From: Bacteroidales bacterium UBA1215
GTDB lineage: Bacteria > Bacteroidota > Bacteroidia > Bacteroidales > WCHB1-69
Assembly (NCBI GenBank): GCA_002309475.1
Contig: DBXJ01000061.1
Coordinates: forward strand, 15,317-51,477
Direction: 5' to 3'
Length of the DNA: 36,161 nucleotides
Shown here: one piece after another, positions 23,074-32,341 of the stretch
Position numbering within the stretch: position 1 is the stretch's first letter
Layout: the number at the start of each line of letters is the position of its first letter
The notes under the pieces: generated by a model
Told to the model about the DNA's origin: nothing
Databases searched by the model: none
What the model saw: only the letters and a program-made list of their open reading frames with translations
Program-made: the position numbers and the translations under genes

Positions 23074-25317
23074 ATGAGCAAACAACAACAACAACAGTAT
23101 GATTTAAAGATACAAATGGTAGCACATTTGTTGTTTGTAGTGCTTGTGGTCTGTGGGATTACAGCTATTATAAAAATGTTTGTTCTACGTATCAATTTAG
23201 GTAAATATTATGCAGGTAGATTTCCTCAAGACAGTGTGATAGTAGTAAAAAACAGAACTTTTGCTTTTGACCGTACCTCAGAAATGGGGAAAAGAGGAAA
23301 TATTTGTTCCGATGATGGCACCATTTTGCTGACAGATATATACATATATGATTTATATTGGGTACCTTCTAATATCACTGCTAAAGATTCCGCATTGTTT
23401 ATGGCTAAGGTAGATTCTTTGATAGACATGTTTCATCAGATTAATCCTACCTTGTCGATTGATTATTTGAATAAAAACATAAAAGTCGGCTATGTGGAAT
23501 TTAGACGTCAGCTATTGGAAGCAAGGGCAAAAGAACAAAGCAAAGATAAGAAAGTTTCAGAAGAAGGTCGTTTGGCATTGCAGGATTTGAATAAGATAAG
23601 AGTAAAAATTCTGGTATCCAATATCAGTAAATCCGACAAGTGGGTACGTCAAAACGTGGTGAATGCCATAGATTCTTTGTTTGTCGGCTGGCAAGGAGAT
23701 AAAAGATTTAGAGGTGGTTGTCAAAAAGATATTCGTTTTGTTCGTCGCCAATTATCAGGAGGCTTTCCGGCATCCATATTAGGCAGGGTGAGTACACAAG
23801 TGAATGCTATCGGCATAGACAGCATGGTGTTCAACAACGGAATAGAAGGTTATTGCAATGATGTTTTATCCGGAGAAAATATTCCCAAACGGATTCTAAA
23901 AGTGAATGACAATACTGTGCGATTGAAGGAAAATAGAGAAATTCATCCGAAGGCAGGTAATAATGTAATAACAACTATCAATACAGATATACAGAGAATT
24001 ACACGGTCGGCCTTGGACGATTATTTGGCAGTTGCAGGGGCGGAAAGCGGTTGTGCCATGGTGATGGAAGTGGCTACAGGAGATATCAAAGCCATTGTCA
24101 ATTTGGATTATGATACAAAAACAGGTCGTTACGAAGAACGGGGCGATCATTGTATAGTAGAACGTTTTGAGCCCGGTTCTACCTTTAAATTGATGACATT
24201 GATGGCAGCCTTGGAAACCGGCAAAATTGATACAGGTGATTTGGTAGATTGTGAAAAAGGTGTTTTTTCATTAGGACGTGCCTTTGAAATATCCGACAAT
24301 GACGGGTTGTACAATGCTGCTCGCATAGCCTATAACGACAAAATGGATGATTTTTATAAGGGCTTGGAAAAAATGGGTCTGCAGGAAGATTTGGATATTG
24401 AAGTTGCCAATGCCAAGACGCCTATTTTAAGAAGTAAGACTTTAACACGTGCTGATTTTAAAAATGTTACACACGGCTATAGTGTGGCAGTGCCACCTAT
24501 TTATATGTTGGCATATTACAATGCGATTGCTAATCATGGTGTGTATGTACGTCCTCGTTTGATAAAAGCCATACAAAGTCCGGAAGGAAAAATAGAAATG
24601 ACAAATCCGGTAGTGGTGAAAGAGAAAATTTGTTCACAAAAAACCATTGAAAAGGTAAGAGGTTGTTTGGAAAGAGTGGTTATGTACGGAACGGCACGAA
24701 GAATAAGAGATGATAATTATTTCAATCAATTGAAAGATTCCACCATACAAGCACGTCCGTTGATAGCCGGTAAAACAGGTACTGCCTTTATTTATGATGA
24801 AAAAACAAGGCAGTATAGCAATGTTAAAAATTCTTCTTTTATTGGCTATTTCCCTGCCGACAATCCAAAATATACTTGTATGGTATTGATAAAAGGGACT
24901 ACTTTGGATGCCGGTTATGTGTCAGCACCGGCATGTAAGGTAATAGCAGAAAAATTGGTAACCAATTTGAATGAATTTGACATTAATAACAAACGAAACA
25001 TTTACAATGTGCCAACATGCAGAGTCGGCTATTTCCAAGATTTGGCATTGATATACGATCAGTTAGGTATTAAAGCCGATTACAAAGGGAAAAACGATTA
25101 TGTAATGGTGGAACGCTCAGAAGATAAAACCGGGTCGGTATTGTTTGTTCCGGTGGCACAAGGACAACAAATTCCTTCCATGAGAGGTATGACAGCCAAA
25201 GATGCTGCATATCTTTTAAAGAAAAAAGGTTATCAAGTCTGCTTGAAAGGAAGAGGAAAAGTTTCTACTATCAGTATCAGTGGAAAAACAGCAAATGTTT
25301 ATTTAACAAATGATTAG
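23074..25317 (+). CDS. ftsI: Septal penicillin-binding protein (FtsI/PBP3-type transpeptidase) with PASTA domain
   Basis: The protein is 747 aa. A Gln-rich N-terminus (QQQQQ) precedes a single membrane helix (~13-35), a long dimerisation/pedestal region, and the transpeptidase domain. Active-site motifs are Ser369-Thr-Phe-Lys372 (SxxK), Ser407-Asp-Asn409 (SxN) and Lys567-Thr-Gly569 (KTG). A C-terminal PASTA-like segment (IPSMRGMTAKDAAYLLKKKGY) follows. It crosslinks septal peptidoglycan with FtsW. SxN lies in ISDNDGLYNAARIA rather than the usual SSNVG context, a mild divergence with the key residues kept. Its end overlaps the longest possible murE frame. Confidence 0.95.
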   Translation: MSKQQQQQYDLKIQMVAHLLFVVLVVCGITAIIKMFVLRINLGKYYAGRFPQDSVIVVKNRTFAFDRTSEMGKRGNICSDDGTILLTDIYIYDLYWVPSNITAKDSALFMAKVDSLIDMFHQINPTLSIDYLNKNIKVGYVEFRRQLLEARAKEQSKDKKVSEEGRLALQDLNKIRVKILVSNISKSDKWVRQNVVNAIDSLFVGWQGDKRFRGGCQKDIRFVRRQLSGGFPASILGRVSTQVNAIGIDSMVFNNGIEGYCNDVLSGENIPKRILKVNDNTVRLKENREIHPKAGNNVITTINTDIQRITRSALDDYLAVAGAESGCAMVMEVATGDIKAIVNLDYDTKTGRYEERGDHCIVERFEPGSTFKLMTLMAALETGKIDTGDLVDCEKGVFSLGRAFEISDNDGLYNAARIAYNDKMDDFYKGLEKMGLQEDLDIEVANAKTPILRSKTLTRADFKNVTHGYSVAVPPIYMLAYYNAIANHGVYVRPRLIKAIQSPEGKIEMTNPVVVKEKICSQKTIEKVRGCLERVVMYGTARRIRDDNYFNQLKDSTIQARPLIAGKTGTAFIYDEKTRQYSNVKNSSFIGYFPADNPKYTCMVLIKGTTLDAGYVSAPACKVIAEKLVTNLNEFDINNKRNIYNVPTCRVGYFQDLALIYDQLGIKADYKGKNDYVMVERSEDKTGSVLFVPVAQGQQIPSMRGMTAKDAAYLLKKKGYQVCLKGRGKVSTISISGKTANVYLTND

Positions 25318-25324
25318 ATTAGAG

Positions 25325-26785
25325 ATGAAAAGTCTGAAAGAGTTATTGAAAGGATTAGAGATAGAAGAAAAAATAGGAAATGACAATATTTCTATTTCAA
25401 AAATTTGCTTTGACACCCGAGAAATAGTGACAGGCAGTGTGTTTGTTGCACAAAAAGGTACCAAAGTAGATGGACATCAATTTATAGGTCAAGCGATAGA
25501 AAAGGGTGCAACGTGCATTTTTGTGGAAGATATGCCGAGCAGCTTGCAAGCAAGTGTTTGTTATATAAAAGTGAAATCTACCTCAAGAGCCTTGGCGATA
25601 ATAGCGGCTAATTTTTATGACAGACCATCAGAAAAATTGCATTTGGTAGGGATTACCGGAACAAACGGAAAAACCACCACAGTTACCTTGCTATATAGAC
25701 TATTTATATCAATGGGTAAACGTGTGGGATTGTTGAGTACAATAGAAAATAGAATCAATGATGAAATAATTGCCAGTACGCACACTACACCCGATAGCGT
25801 AAAAATCAATGAATTGCTACACAAAATGGTGGAAGCCGGTTGTGAATATTGCTTTATGGAAGTCAGTTCGCATTCAATAGTGCAAGACAGGGTAACTGGA
25901 TTGCAATTTTCGGGAGGAATTTTCAGTAATCTAACTCACGATCATTTGGATTATCATAAGACTTTTGCCCAATATAGAGATGCAAAGAAAATGTTTTTTG
26001 ACCATTTACCCAAAACGGCATTTGCATTAACCAATATGGACGACCCCAATGGTTTGGTAATGTTGCAGAATACCATTGCCGGTAAATATACCTATAGTTT
26101 ACAAAGCGGTGTCAGTGATTTTAAGGCAAAGGTGATGGAATGCAATTTAGACGGCATACAGTTGAATATTGGCGGAGAAGAAGTGTGGTTTAAGTTGGTA
26201 GGTAAATTCAATGCTTACAATTTGTTAGCCATTTATTCTACTGCGGTATTATTGGGGATGGATAGCCATGAAACATTGGTGAAAATGAGTATGTTGGAAG
26301 CTGCAGAAGGTAGATTTTTCACCATTCAAGATAAAAAATTGGTAGTAGTGGTTGACTATGCACATACTCCTGATGCTTTACAAAATGTATTGGAAACTAT
26401 CAACGCAGTGACAGAAAAAGGACAAGAAATTATAACGGTAGTAGGTTGTGGAGGTGACAGGGACAAAACAAAACGACCTGAAATGGCGGAAATTGCATGT
26501 CGCTTGAGCAATAGAGTAATACTCACTTCCGACAATCCGAGAACAGAAGAACCGGAAGCTATATTGGCGGATATGGAAGTTGGAGTCAGCAGTGCCTATC
26601 AGTCAACTACGTTGACCATTGTAGATAGGCATCAGGCGATAAAAACGGCTATTTTGACAGCAAAACCGAATAGTATAGTTCTTATTGCCGGCAAAGGACA
26701 TGAAAAATATCAAGATATCCAAGGGGTAAAGCATCATTTTGATGATGTAGAGGAGACACGAAAATATTTGAATATGAGGACATGA
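25325..26785 (+). CDS. murE: UDP-MurNAc-L-Ala-D-Glu: meso-diaminopimelate ligase MurE
   Basis: The protein is 486 aa from the ATG at 25325 (MKSLKELLKGLE, matching family starts). An ATG at 25310 inside ftsI would add five residues. It has three Mur-ligase domains: N-terminal UDP-binding, central ATPase (GITGTNGKTTT; HTTPDS; SNLTHDHLDYH) and C-terminal domain. The motif DNPR (SDNPRTEEPEAI) marks a meso-DAP-adding rather than Lys-adding enzyme, so this cell makes DAP-type peptidoglycan. Its substrate is the product of MurD, which makes the reduced gene in the murD slot downstream noteworthy. Confidence 0.97.
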   Translation: MKSLKELLKGLEIEEKIGNDNISISKICFDTREIVTGSVFVAQKGTKVDGHQFIGQAIEKGATCIFVEDMPSSLQASVCYIKVKSTSRALAIIAANFYDRPSEKLHLVGITGTNGKTTTVTLLYRLFISMGKRVGLLSTIENRINDEIIASTHTTPDSVKINELLHKMVEAGCEYCFMEVSSHSIVQDRVTGLQFSGGIFSNLTHDHLDYHKTFAQYRDAKKMFFDHLPKTAFALTNMDDPNGLVMLQNTIAGKYTYSLQSGVSDFKAKVMECNLDGIQLNIGGEEVWFKLVGKFNAYNLLAIYSTAVLLGMDSHETLVKMSMLEAAEGRFFTIQDKKLVVVVDYAHTPDALQNVLETINAVTEKGQEIITVVGCGGDRDKTKRPEMAEIACRLSNRVILTSDNPRTEEPEAILADMEVGVSSAYQSTTLTIVDRHQAIKTAILTAKPNSIVLIAGKGHEKYQDIQGVKHHFDDVEETRKYLNMRT

Positions 26786-26839
26786 AAAATAGTTGATTAT
26801 AAAATTCTTTAACAAAACTTTAGAAATTCATTAAACAAT

Positions 26840-28099
26840 ATGTTATATTATCTTTTTGACTGGTTAGACAAGGCATTTGATATGCCTGGAGCAGGAATGT
26901 TTCAATATATATCATTCCGAACGGCAATAGCATCATTGCTGGCACTATTCCTTTCTATGATAGTCGGTAAATGGGTTATCAAATTATTGAGAAGGAATCA
27001 AATAGGTGAAAGTATAAGAGATTTGGGATTAGAAGGCCAAATGGAAAAGAAAGGTACTCCTACCATGGGAGGAATCATTATCTTATTCAGTGTTTTAATT
27101 CCGGTATTGTTGTTGAATAAGTTAGACAACATCTATATACTTTTGATGATATTCACAACGGTTTGGTTGGGATTGTTAGGTTTTATCGATGACTATATAA
27201 AAGTAAAAAAACACAACAAAGCCGGATTGTCAGCAAAGGCAAAATTGGTAGGACAAGCGGTTTTGGGTTTGATAGTCGGATTGGTGATGGTTCTCCATCC
27301 CAATGTGGTGATAAAAGAAAAATGTACCAATGTCAATTATGTCAATACAGAAAATGTTTTCAAGGTGGAAAACGATCAAACAGGGGTATCGACCGGTTAT
27401 GAATGTGTTCCTCCTACAAAATCTATGAAGACAACCATTCCATTTTTCAAAAATAACGAATTGGATTATTCAAAAGCAATGAAATGGGTGGGTTCCAATT
27501 ACAAAATTTGGTCGGATATTTTATATGTCATCATCATCATTTTTATTATCATGGCGGTCAGCAATGGGGCCAATCTGACCGACGGATTAGATGGTTTGGC
27601 TATATCTGTCACGGCTATCATCGGAGCGGTGTTAGGTGTGCTGGCTTATGTGTCCGGTAATACTATTTTTGCCGATTATTTGAATATCATGTATATTCCC
27701 AATACGGGTGAATTAATGATATTTACCGGAGCATTTGTCGGAGCATGTATGGGATTTATGTGGTGGAATTGTCATCCGGCACAAGTCTTTATGGGCGATA
27801 CGGGTAGTTTGGCTTTAGGTGGCATTGTAGCTGTATTTGCCATTATTATCAGAAAAGAATTATTGTTGCCGATTTTGTGTGGCATTTATTTGATGGAAAG
27901 TGTGTCAGTATTGATACAAACAACCTATTTTAAATTTACCAAGAAAAAATACGGCGAAGGTAAGCGGGTGTTTTTGATGGCGCCTATTCATCATCATTAT
28001 CAGAAAAAAGGTTTTGATGAAGTGAAGATAGTAAGTAGATTTATCATTATAGGTTTGATGTTGGCAGTGGTAACCATTGTAACACTGAAAATAAGATAG
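26840..28099 (+). CDS. mraY: Phospho-MurNAc-pentapeptide transferase MraY
   Basis: The protein is 419 aa, about 60 longer than the E. coli enzyme, with about ten membrane helices. It transfers phospho-MurNAc-pentapeptide to undecaprenyl phosphate to give lipid I. Catalytic and Mg motifs: DDY (117-119), NGANLTDGLDGLA (from 242), GDTGSLALGG and the cytoplasmic histidine loop MAPIHHHYQKKGF. The extra length is a polar insert at about residues 155-215, between membrane helices; comparable inserts occur in Bacteroidota MraY. The 54-nt gap after murE is the first real gap in the cluster. Its TAG stop lies within a Shine-Dalgarno-like AGGAGG for the next gene. Confidence 0.97.
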   Translation: MLYYLFDWLDKAFDMPGAGMFQYISFRTAIASLLALFLSMIVGKWVIKLLRRNQIGESIRDLGLEGQMEKKGTPTMGGIIILFSVLIPVLLLNKLDNIYILLMIFTTVWLGLLGFIDDYIKVKKHNKAGLSAKAKLVGQAVLGLIVGLVMVLHPNVVIKEKCTNVNYVNTENVFKVENDQTGVSTGYECVPPTKSMKTTIPFFKNNELDYSKAMKWVGSNYKIWSDILYVIIIIFIIMAVSNGANLTDGLDGLAISVTAIIGAVLGVLAYVSGNTIFADYLNIMYIPNTGELMIFTGAFVGACMGFMWWNCHPAQVFMGDTGSLALGGIVAVFAIIIRKELLLPILCGIYLMESVSVLIQTTYFKFTKKKYGEGKRVFLMAPIHHHYQKKGFDEVKIVSRFIIIGLMLAVVTIVTLKIR

Positions 28100-28103
28100 G
28101 AGG
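28098..28103 (+). promoter_or_regulatory. Strong Shine-Dalgarno AGGAGG before the murD-slot gene
   Basis: AGGAGG overlaps the mraY TAG stop and lies 7 nt before the ATG at 28111. Strong Shine-Dalgarno sites are uncommon in Bacteroidota and most genes here lack one. It supports active translation of the shortened gene. Confidence 0.65.
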
Positions 28104-28110
28104 AAAAGAT

Positions 28111-28653
28111 ATGGGTTTTGAAGATTTAATTATAGAAAAGTCAAAAATAGCAGAAAGAACAAAGTTGATAGAGCAACGATTAGCAGCTTTGAGAAATAGC
28201 AAAGCATCTTCAGAGGTACAAAAAGTGAGCGACAATCGCCATAGAATGGAGCAAGTGACGACTTTTAGAGGAGTTTGCTTTATTGACGACTCTAAGTCGG
28301 AAAATATTAATTCTACCTATTTTTCTTTGGAGCAAGTGCAAAATAAGATAGTCTGGTTGATAGTTGGAGAAGATAGTACAACCGATTATTCACAATTGTT
28401 ACCCATGGTTGTCGGCAAGGTAAAAGCGGTGGTTTGTATGGGGGAAAATAGAAAGGAAATTATGTCTGTTTTCAGTGGTCACGTACCGGTGATATTAGAA
28501 TGCGGAGATATGGAAACAGCTGTCAGACAATCGTTTTATGCTGCTCAAAAAAATGATGTAGTGCTCTTGTCAACGGCATGCCGTGCAGGTAGGGTATATG
28601 AAAACTATTTTCAAAGAGGTAATTCTTTCAAAAAAGCAATTGCACAACTTTAA
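28111..28653 (+). CDS. MurD-like protein reduced to the C-terminal Mur-ligase domain
   Basis: The protein is 180 aa; full MurD is about 440-450. Residues ~44-180 match the MurD C-terminal domain: HRME (for HRLE), CFIDDSKSENINST (for NDSKATN..ST, Lys62), VWLIVGEDSTTDYS, VKAVVCMG, VVLLSTACRAG and YENYFQRGNSFKKAI. The N-terminal UDP-binding and central ATPase domains are absent. They are replaced by a polar, probably helical segment (1-43) rich in Lys, Glu and Arg. In the SPACAS motif the serine equivalent to E. coli Ser415 (a D-Glu contact) is Ala159. It sits in the usual murD position between mraY and ftsW, with its own strong Shine-Dalgarno and an intact frame. It cannot be a complete D-Glu ligase; a repurposed protein or a maintained remnant are the alternatives. 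Confidence 0.85.
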   Translation: MGFEDLIIEKSKIAERTKLIEQRLAALRNSKASSEVQKVSDNRHRMEQVTTFRGVCFIDDSKSENINSTYFSLEQVQNKIVWLIVGEDSTTDYSQLLPMVVGKVKAVVCMGENRKEIMSVFSGHVPVILECGDMETAVRQSFYAAQKNDVVLLSTACRAGRVYENYFQRGNSFKKAIAQL

Positions 28654-28665
28654 AACATTAAATAT

Positions 28666-29880
28666 ATGGCTTTCAATATAAAAGAACAGTGGAAACAAAT
28701 CAATAAGGATACAGATAAAGTACTATGGATCATAGTAATTTTACTTGCTATTTTCTCTATTTTAGCTGTATTTAGCACTAGCAACAAATTGAATGTTGCC
28801 GGCTCAAGTTTCTTGTTCTTGTTATCAGAGCATATTGTGTATGTTTTGTTGGGAATAGGTTTGATGTTTGTTTTGCAGAAGTTTCCGCCTTATAAAGCAT
28901 ATGGCATACATGGGCGTTTCTTTTTGATATTGGCGATTGTTTTATTGGTAGCAACCTTGTTTTTCGGTGTTTCGGAAGGAGGTTCTAAGCGTAGTATCAG
29001 TGTTTTGGGACACAAAATTCAAACCATCCACATGATAGAATTGTGTATAGTGATACATTTTTCTTCGTGGCTGAAACGTGTCGGAGATGGTATCAATGAT
29101 ATCAAGCATGTATATATTCCTATGTTGCTATATATATTAGTATGTTGTTTGTTGATAGCGACGCAAAAAACATCGGCAAGTTTGATATTGGGATTTACTC
29201 TGGTGGTTTTGTTGTTTTTATCTCAATTGAAATTGAAATACTTTTTAGGTACTATACTGATAGTCGGGGTGGCAGCCGGATTAGGGTTGAGTGTTTTGCT
29301 GTCGGATGCTGTCAATCCCAAGAGCGAAAATGCTATTTTTAGTCGTTTGGGAACCATGAAAGTACGTATAGAAAGTTTTCTTGACAAAGACGAAACCCAC
29401 AAAGATATTATCACTACAGAAGCTGCCATTGCAACAAGCAGGTTTTTGCCGATGCCGGGAGCAAGTGTGCATAGTGCGAGTGTCAAAGAAAGCTATTCTG
29501 ACTATATTTTTGCCTTTTTCGTAGAAGAATACGGCATTTTGTTTGGTATTATTGTTGTGCTATTGTATTTGAGTTTGTTTTATAGAACGATCAAAATATC
29601 CAAATATCTTCATAATGATTTTGGCAAATATTTGGCATTGGGGTTAGGATTTATGATAACTTTTCAAGCCATCACGCATATTTGTGTATGTGTGGGAGTT
29701 TTTCCTGCTACAGGAGAAACGCTGCCGATGTTTAGCAAAGGCGGTATATCCATTGTTACAACATCCGTGGAGATAGGAATTTTGATGAATATCAGTCGTG
29801 TGGCCAGACAAAATAAAATAAAAGAAAAAGAAATCAAAAGCGAAGAAAAACAATTAAAAAGTGAGGTGGAAAATGAATAA
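28666..29880 (+). CDS. ftsW: Septal peptidoglycan glycosyltransferase FtsW (SEDS family)
   Basis: The protein is 404 aa, with about ten membrane helices and a charged C-terminal tail (KEKEIKSEEKQLKSEVENE). SEDS-family features: GGSKRSISVLGHKIQ after helix 3, the loop DYIFAFFVEEYGILFGI, and the end motif GETLPMFSKGGISIV. It polymerises lipid II at the division site with FtsI. Neighbouring genes (murD-slot, murG) and the complete ftsI upstream support FtsW rather than RodA. Its last codons overlap the murG start. Confidence 0.95.
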   Translation: MAFNIKEQWKQINKDTDKVLWIIVILLAIFSILAVFSTSNKLNVAGSSFLFLLSEHIVYVLLGIGLMFVLQKFPPYKAYGIHGRFFLILAIVLLVATLFFGVSEGGSKRSISVLGHKIQTIHMIELCIVIHFSSWLKRVGDGINDIKHVYIPMLLYILVCCLLIATQKTSASLILGFTLVVLLFLSQLKLKYFLGTILIVGVAAGLGLSVLLSDAVNPKSENAIFSRLGTMKVRIESFLDKDETHKDIITTEAAIATSRFLPMPGASVHSASVKESYSDYIFAFFVEEYGILFGIIVVLLYLSLFYRTIKISKYLHNDFGKYLALGLGFMITFQAITHICVCVGVFPATGETLPMFSKGGISIVTTSVEIGILMNISRVARQNKIKEKEIKSEEKQLKSEVENE

Positions 29881-30985
29881 GAAGATGATCGTTTCCGGAG
29901 GCGGCACAGGCGGACATATATTTCCGGCTATTGCCATTGCCAATGCTATGAAAGCAGAATTTCCCGATATGGATATTTTGTTTATTGGTGCCAATGGCAG
30001 AATGGAGATGAAACGTGTGCCGGAAGCCGGTTACAAAATAGAGGGTTTGGATATTTATGGCTTGCAACGCAAAATTACTTTCAAAAATTTGATTGAAAAT
30101 TGCAAACTGCCATTTAGATTGATAAAAAGCAACTTAAAGGCTAAAAATATTATAAAATCTTTCCAACCTGATGTAGTGGTAGGAGTTGGGGGATATGCAA
30201 GTTATTCGGCCTTAAACATGGCAGTAAAATTAGGAATTCCTACCTTGATACATGAAGCGAATTCTTATCCGGGCATGGCCAATAAAAAATTAGGGAGCAA
30301 AGTGGACAAAATTTGTATCACCTATGACAGCGTGGCAAAATATTTTCCAAAGGAAAAATTGGTAAAAACAGGCAATCCTATTCGCAAAGATATTTTAGAG
30401 ATGAATGCGGATAAAAGCCAGGCTGCACAATATTTTGGCTTAGATAGTAACAAAAAAACTTTGGCAGTGATAGGTGGCAGTTTGGGTGCTAAAACTATCA
30501 ATCAAAGTGTTGCCACCTTTGTGGAGGATTTAGTAAAGCAAGATATCCAATTGGTTTGGCAGACAGGTGAATCATATTACAATAGTTTGGACGACAAATA
30601 CAAAAATCTGCCGGGCATAAATGTATTGCCTTTTGTATCTCGGATGGATTTGTTATATACGATTGCCGATGTGGTTGTTTCTCGTGCGGGAGCTTTGTCA
30701 TTGTCGGAGTTGTGCACTATTGGCAAGCCATGTATTTTGGTGCCGTCTCCCAATGTGGCAGAAGATCATCAAACCAAAAATGCAACCGTGTTGGCAGACG
30801 CCGGTGCCGCTATTATGGTAGCAGATGCAGAGGCAAAAGAAAAATTGGCAACGGCTGTCATGTCAGTTCTCAACGATACTGAAAAACAGCAGACTATGCG
30901 GAATAATTTATTGAAAATGGGACAGCCGGATGCGGCAAAAATCATCGCACAAGAAATTATCAAGTTGATGGAAGGAAATAAATAA
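29873..30985 (+). CDS. murG: UDP-GlcNAc: lipid I N-acetylglucosaminyltransferase MurG
   Basis: The protein is 370 aa, normal length. It has glycine loop SGGGTGGHIFPA (from residue 8), second loop VVVGVGGYASY, HEANSYPGMANK, GGSLGAKTIN and the acceptor/UDP site VVSRAGALSLSEL with PSPNVAEDHQTKNA. It converts lipid I to lipid II on the inner membrane face. The ATG at 29873, preceded by the purine-rich GAGGTGG, is chosen over a GTG at 29861. It overlaps ftsW by 8 nt, and its TAA abuts the murC ATG. Confidence 0.97.
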   Translation: MNKKMIVSGGGTGGHIFPAIAIANAMKAEFPDMDILFIGANGRMEMKRVPEAGYKIEGLDIYGLQRKITFKNLIENCKLPFRLIKSNLKAKNIIKSFQPDVVVGVGGYASYSALNMAVKLGIPTLIHEANSYPGMANKKLGSKVDKICITYDSVAKYFPKEKLVKTGNPIRKDILEMNADKSQAAQYFGLDSNKKTLAVIGGSLGAKTINQSVATFVEDLVKQDIQLVWQTGESYYNSLDDKYKNLPGINVLPFVSRMDLLYTIADVVVSRAGALSLSELCTIGKPCILVPSPNVAEDHQTKNATVLADAGAAIMVADAEAKEKLATAVMSVLNDTEKQQTMRNNLLKMGQPDAAKIIAQEIIKLMEGNK

Positions 30986-32341
30986 ATGGAGCAAATTGCA
31001 GACATCAAAAAATTGTATTTTTTAGGAATAGGAGGCATCGGAATGAGTGCCTTGGCACGCTATTTCCATGTGAGAGGTGTAGAGGTGACGGGTTACGATA
31101 GAACACCTTCTCCTTTGACTGACACATTGATAAAGGAAGGCATTAGCATTCATTTTGAAGACAATCCTACCTTGATACCGGCAGACATATCGGCTGTGAT
31201 ATATACTCCTGCAATTCCTAAAACATTGAAAGAGCTGCAATATTTGCAACAAAAAAATATTCCTATACTCAAACGTTCTAGTATGTTGGGTATGATAAGT
31301 GACGCAAAAACAACTTTTGCTGTTGCCGGCACACATGGAAAAACCTCTACTACAGCAATGATTTCGTATTTGTTGCATGCAGAAAAGTCAATAAGTGCTT
31401 TTATTGGTGGTATATCCGCCAATTTTGACTCCAACTTTGTGGATGATACCAATGCCGATATAGTTGTAGTGGAGGCGGACGAATTTGATAGGTCTTTTTT
31501 GACATTGCACCCGCATATAGCCGTTATAACTGCAATGGATGCCGATCATTTGGATATTTATGGAACTCAACAATCGTTGGAGCATTCTTTCAACGATTTT
31601 GCCAATCAAATTGACAAAAATGGCTATTTGATTACAAAACCCCATTTATTAGACAAGTTGTCGGTAGAGTGTAATATAGTGACTTATAGTTACAATGATA
31701 ATACTTGTGATTATTATGCGAAAAACATTCGCTTTGAAAACGGGGTGCAGCAATTTGACATACAATGTCAAAATGTAGTTTTGAAAGATGTAACTTTGGC
31801 CGTAGCGGGCAAACATAATATAGAAAATGCGGTGGCATCGGTGGCAGTAGCAACCTTGGCAGGCATTTCCATTGAAGCAATAAAAAAACAATTGGCGACA
31901 TACAAAGGTGTGAAAAGGCGTTTTGAATACATCATTCAAAGAAACGACTTTGTCTATATAGACGATTATGCTCACCATCCCAAAGAAATTTCCACTTGCA
32001 TAGATTCTGCCAAGATATTGTATCCGGACAAGAAAATTTGTGGAGTGTTCCAGCCGCATTTGTACACACGTACACGTGATTTTGCTGACGATTTTGCCAA
32101 AAGTTTGTCAAAATTGGATAGTGTGATATTGTTGGATATTTATCCGGCTCGCGAATTGCCGATAGAAGGCATCACTTCTGAATTTTTGCTTGACAAAATC
32201 ACTTGCAAAGACAAGCGGGTGTTGCAAAAAGAAGAGTTGATAGATTATCTGTCTGCTCATCAACCGGATGTTTTGTTGACTATGGGAGCAGGAGATATAG
32301 ATAGATTAGTAACCAAAATAAAAGAACGATTCAATGAATAA
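30986..32341 (+). CDS. murC: UDP-MurNAc: L-alanine ligase MurC
   Basis: The protein is 451 aa, full three-domain Mur ligase. N-terminal UDP-binding motif: FLGIGGIGMSALARYF. ATP loop: AGTHGKTSTT (Lys119). Further: VEADEFDRSF, DADHLDIYG, DDYAHHPKEI and FQPHLYTRT. It adds L-Ala to UDP-MurNAc, the first stem-peptide residue. All three domains are intact, in contrast to the murD-slot gene. The ATG directly follows the murG stop, and the 3' end overlaps ftsQ by 8 nt. Confidence 0.97.
   Translation: MEQIADIKKLYFLGIGGIGMSALARYFHVRGVEVTGYDRTPSPLTDTLIKEGISIHFEDNPTLIPADISAVIYTPAIPKTLKELQYLQQKNIPILKRSSMLGMISDAKTTFAVAGTHGKTSTTAMISYLLHAEKSISAFIGGISANFDSNFVDDTNADIVVVEADEFDRSFLTLHPHIAVITAMDADHLDIYGTQQSLEHSFNDFANQIDKNGYLITKPHLLDKLSVECNIVTYSYNDNTCDYYAKNIRFENGVQQFDIQCQNVVLKDVTLAVAGKHNIENAVASVAVATLAGISIEAIKKQLATYKGVKRRFEYIIQRNDFVYIDDYAHHPKEISTCIDSAKILYPDKKICGVFQPHLYTRTRDFADDFAKSLSKLDSVILLDIYPARELPIEGITSEFLLDKITCKDKRVLQKEELIDYLSAHQPDVLLTMGAGDIDRLVTKIKERFNE

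Noticed and set aside
23083..23097. CAA-rich microsatellite at the ftsI start (encoding QQQQQ) as a phase-variation tract
   Set aside because: The unit is three bases long, so slippage would not shift the frame; it would only vary a Gln run.
26840..28099. The ~60-residue insert of MraY as a novel domain
   Set aside because: MraY of about 420 aa with an extended polar loop is, as far as I recall, usual in Bacteroidota, so it is noted in the annotation rather than scored as novel.
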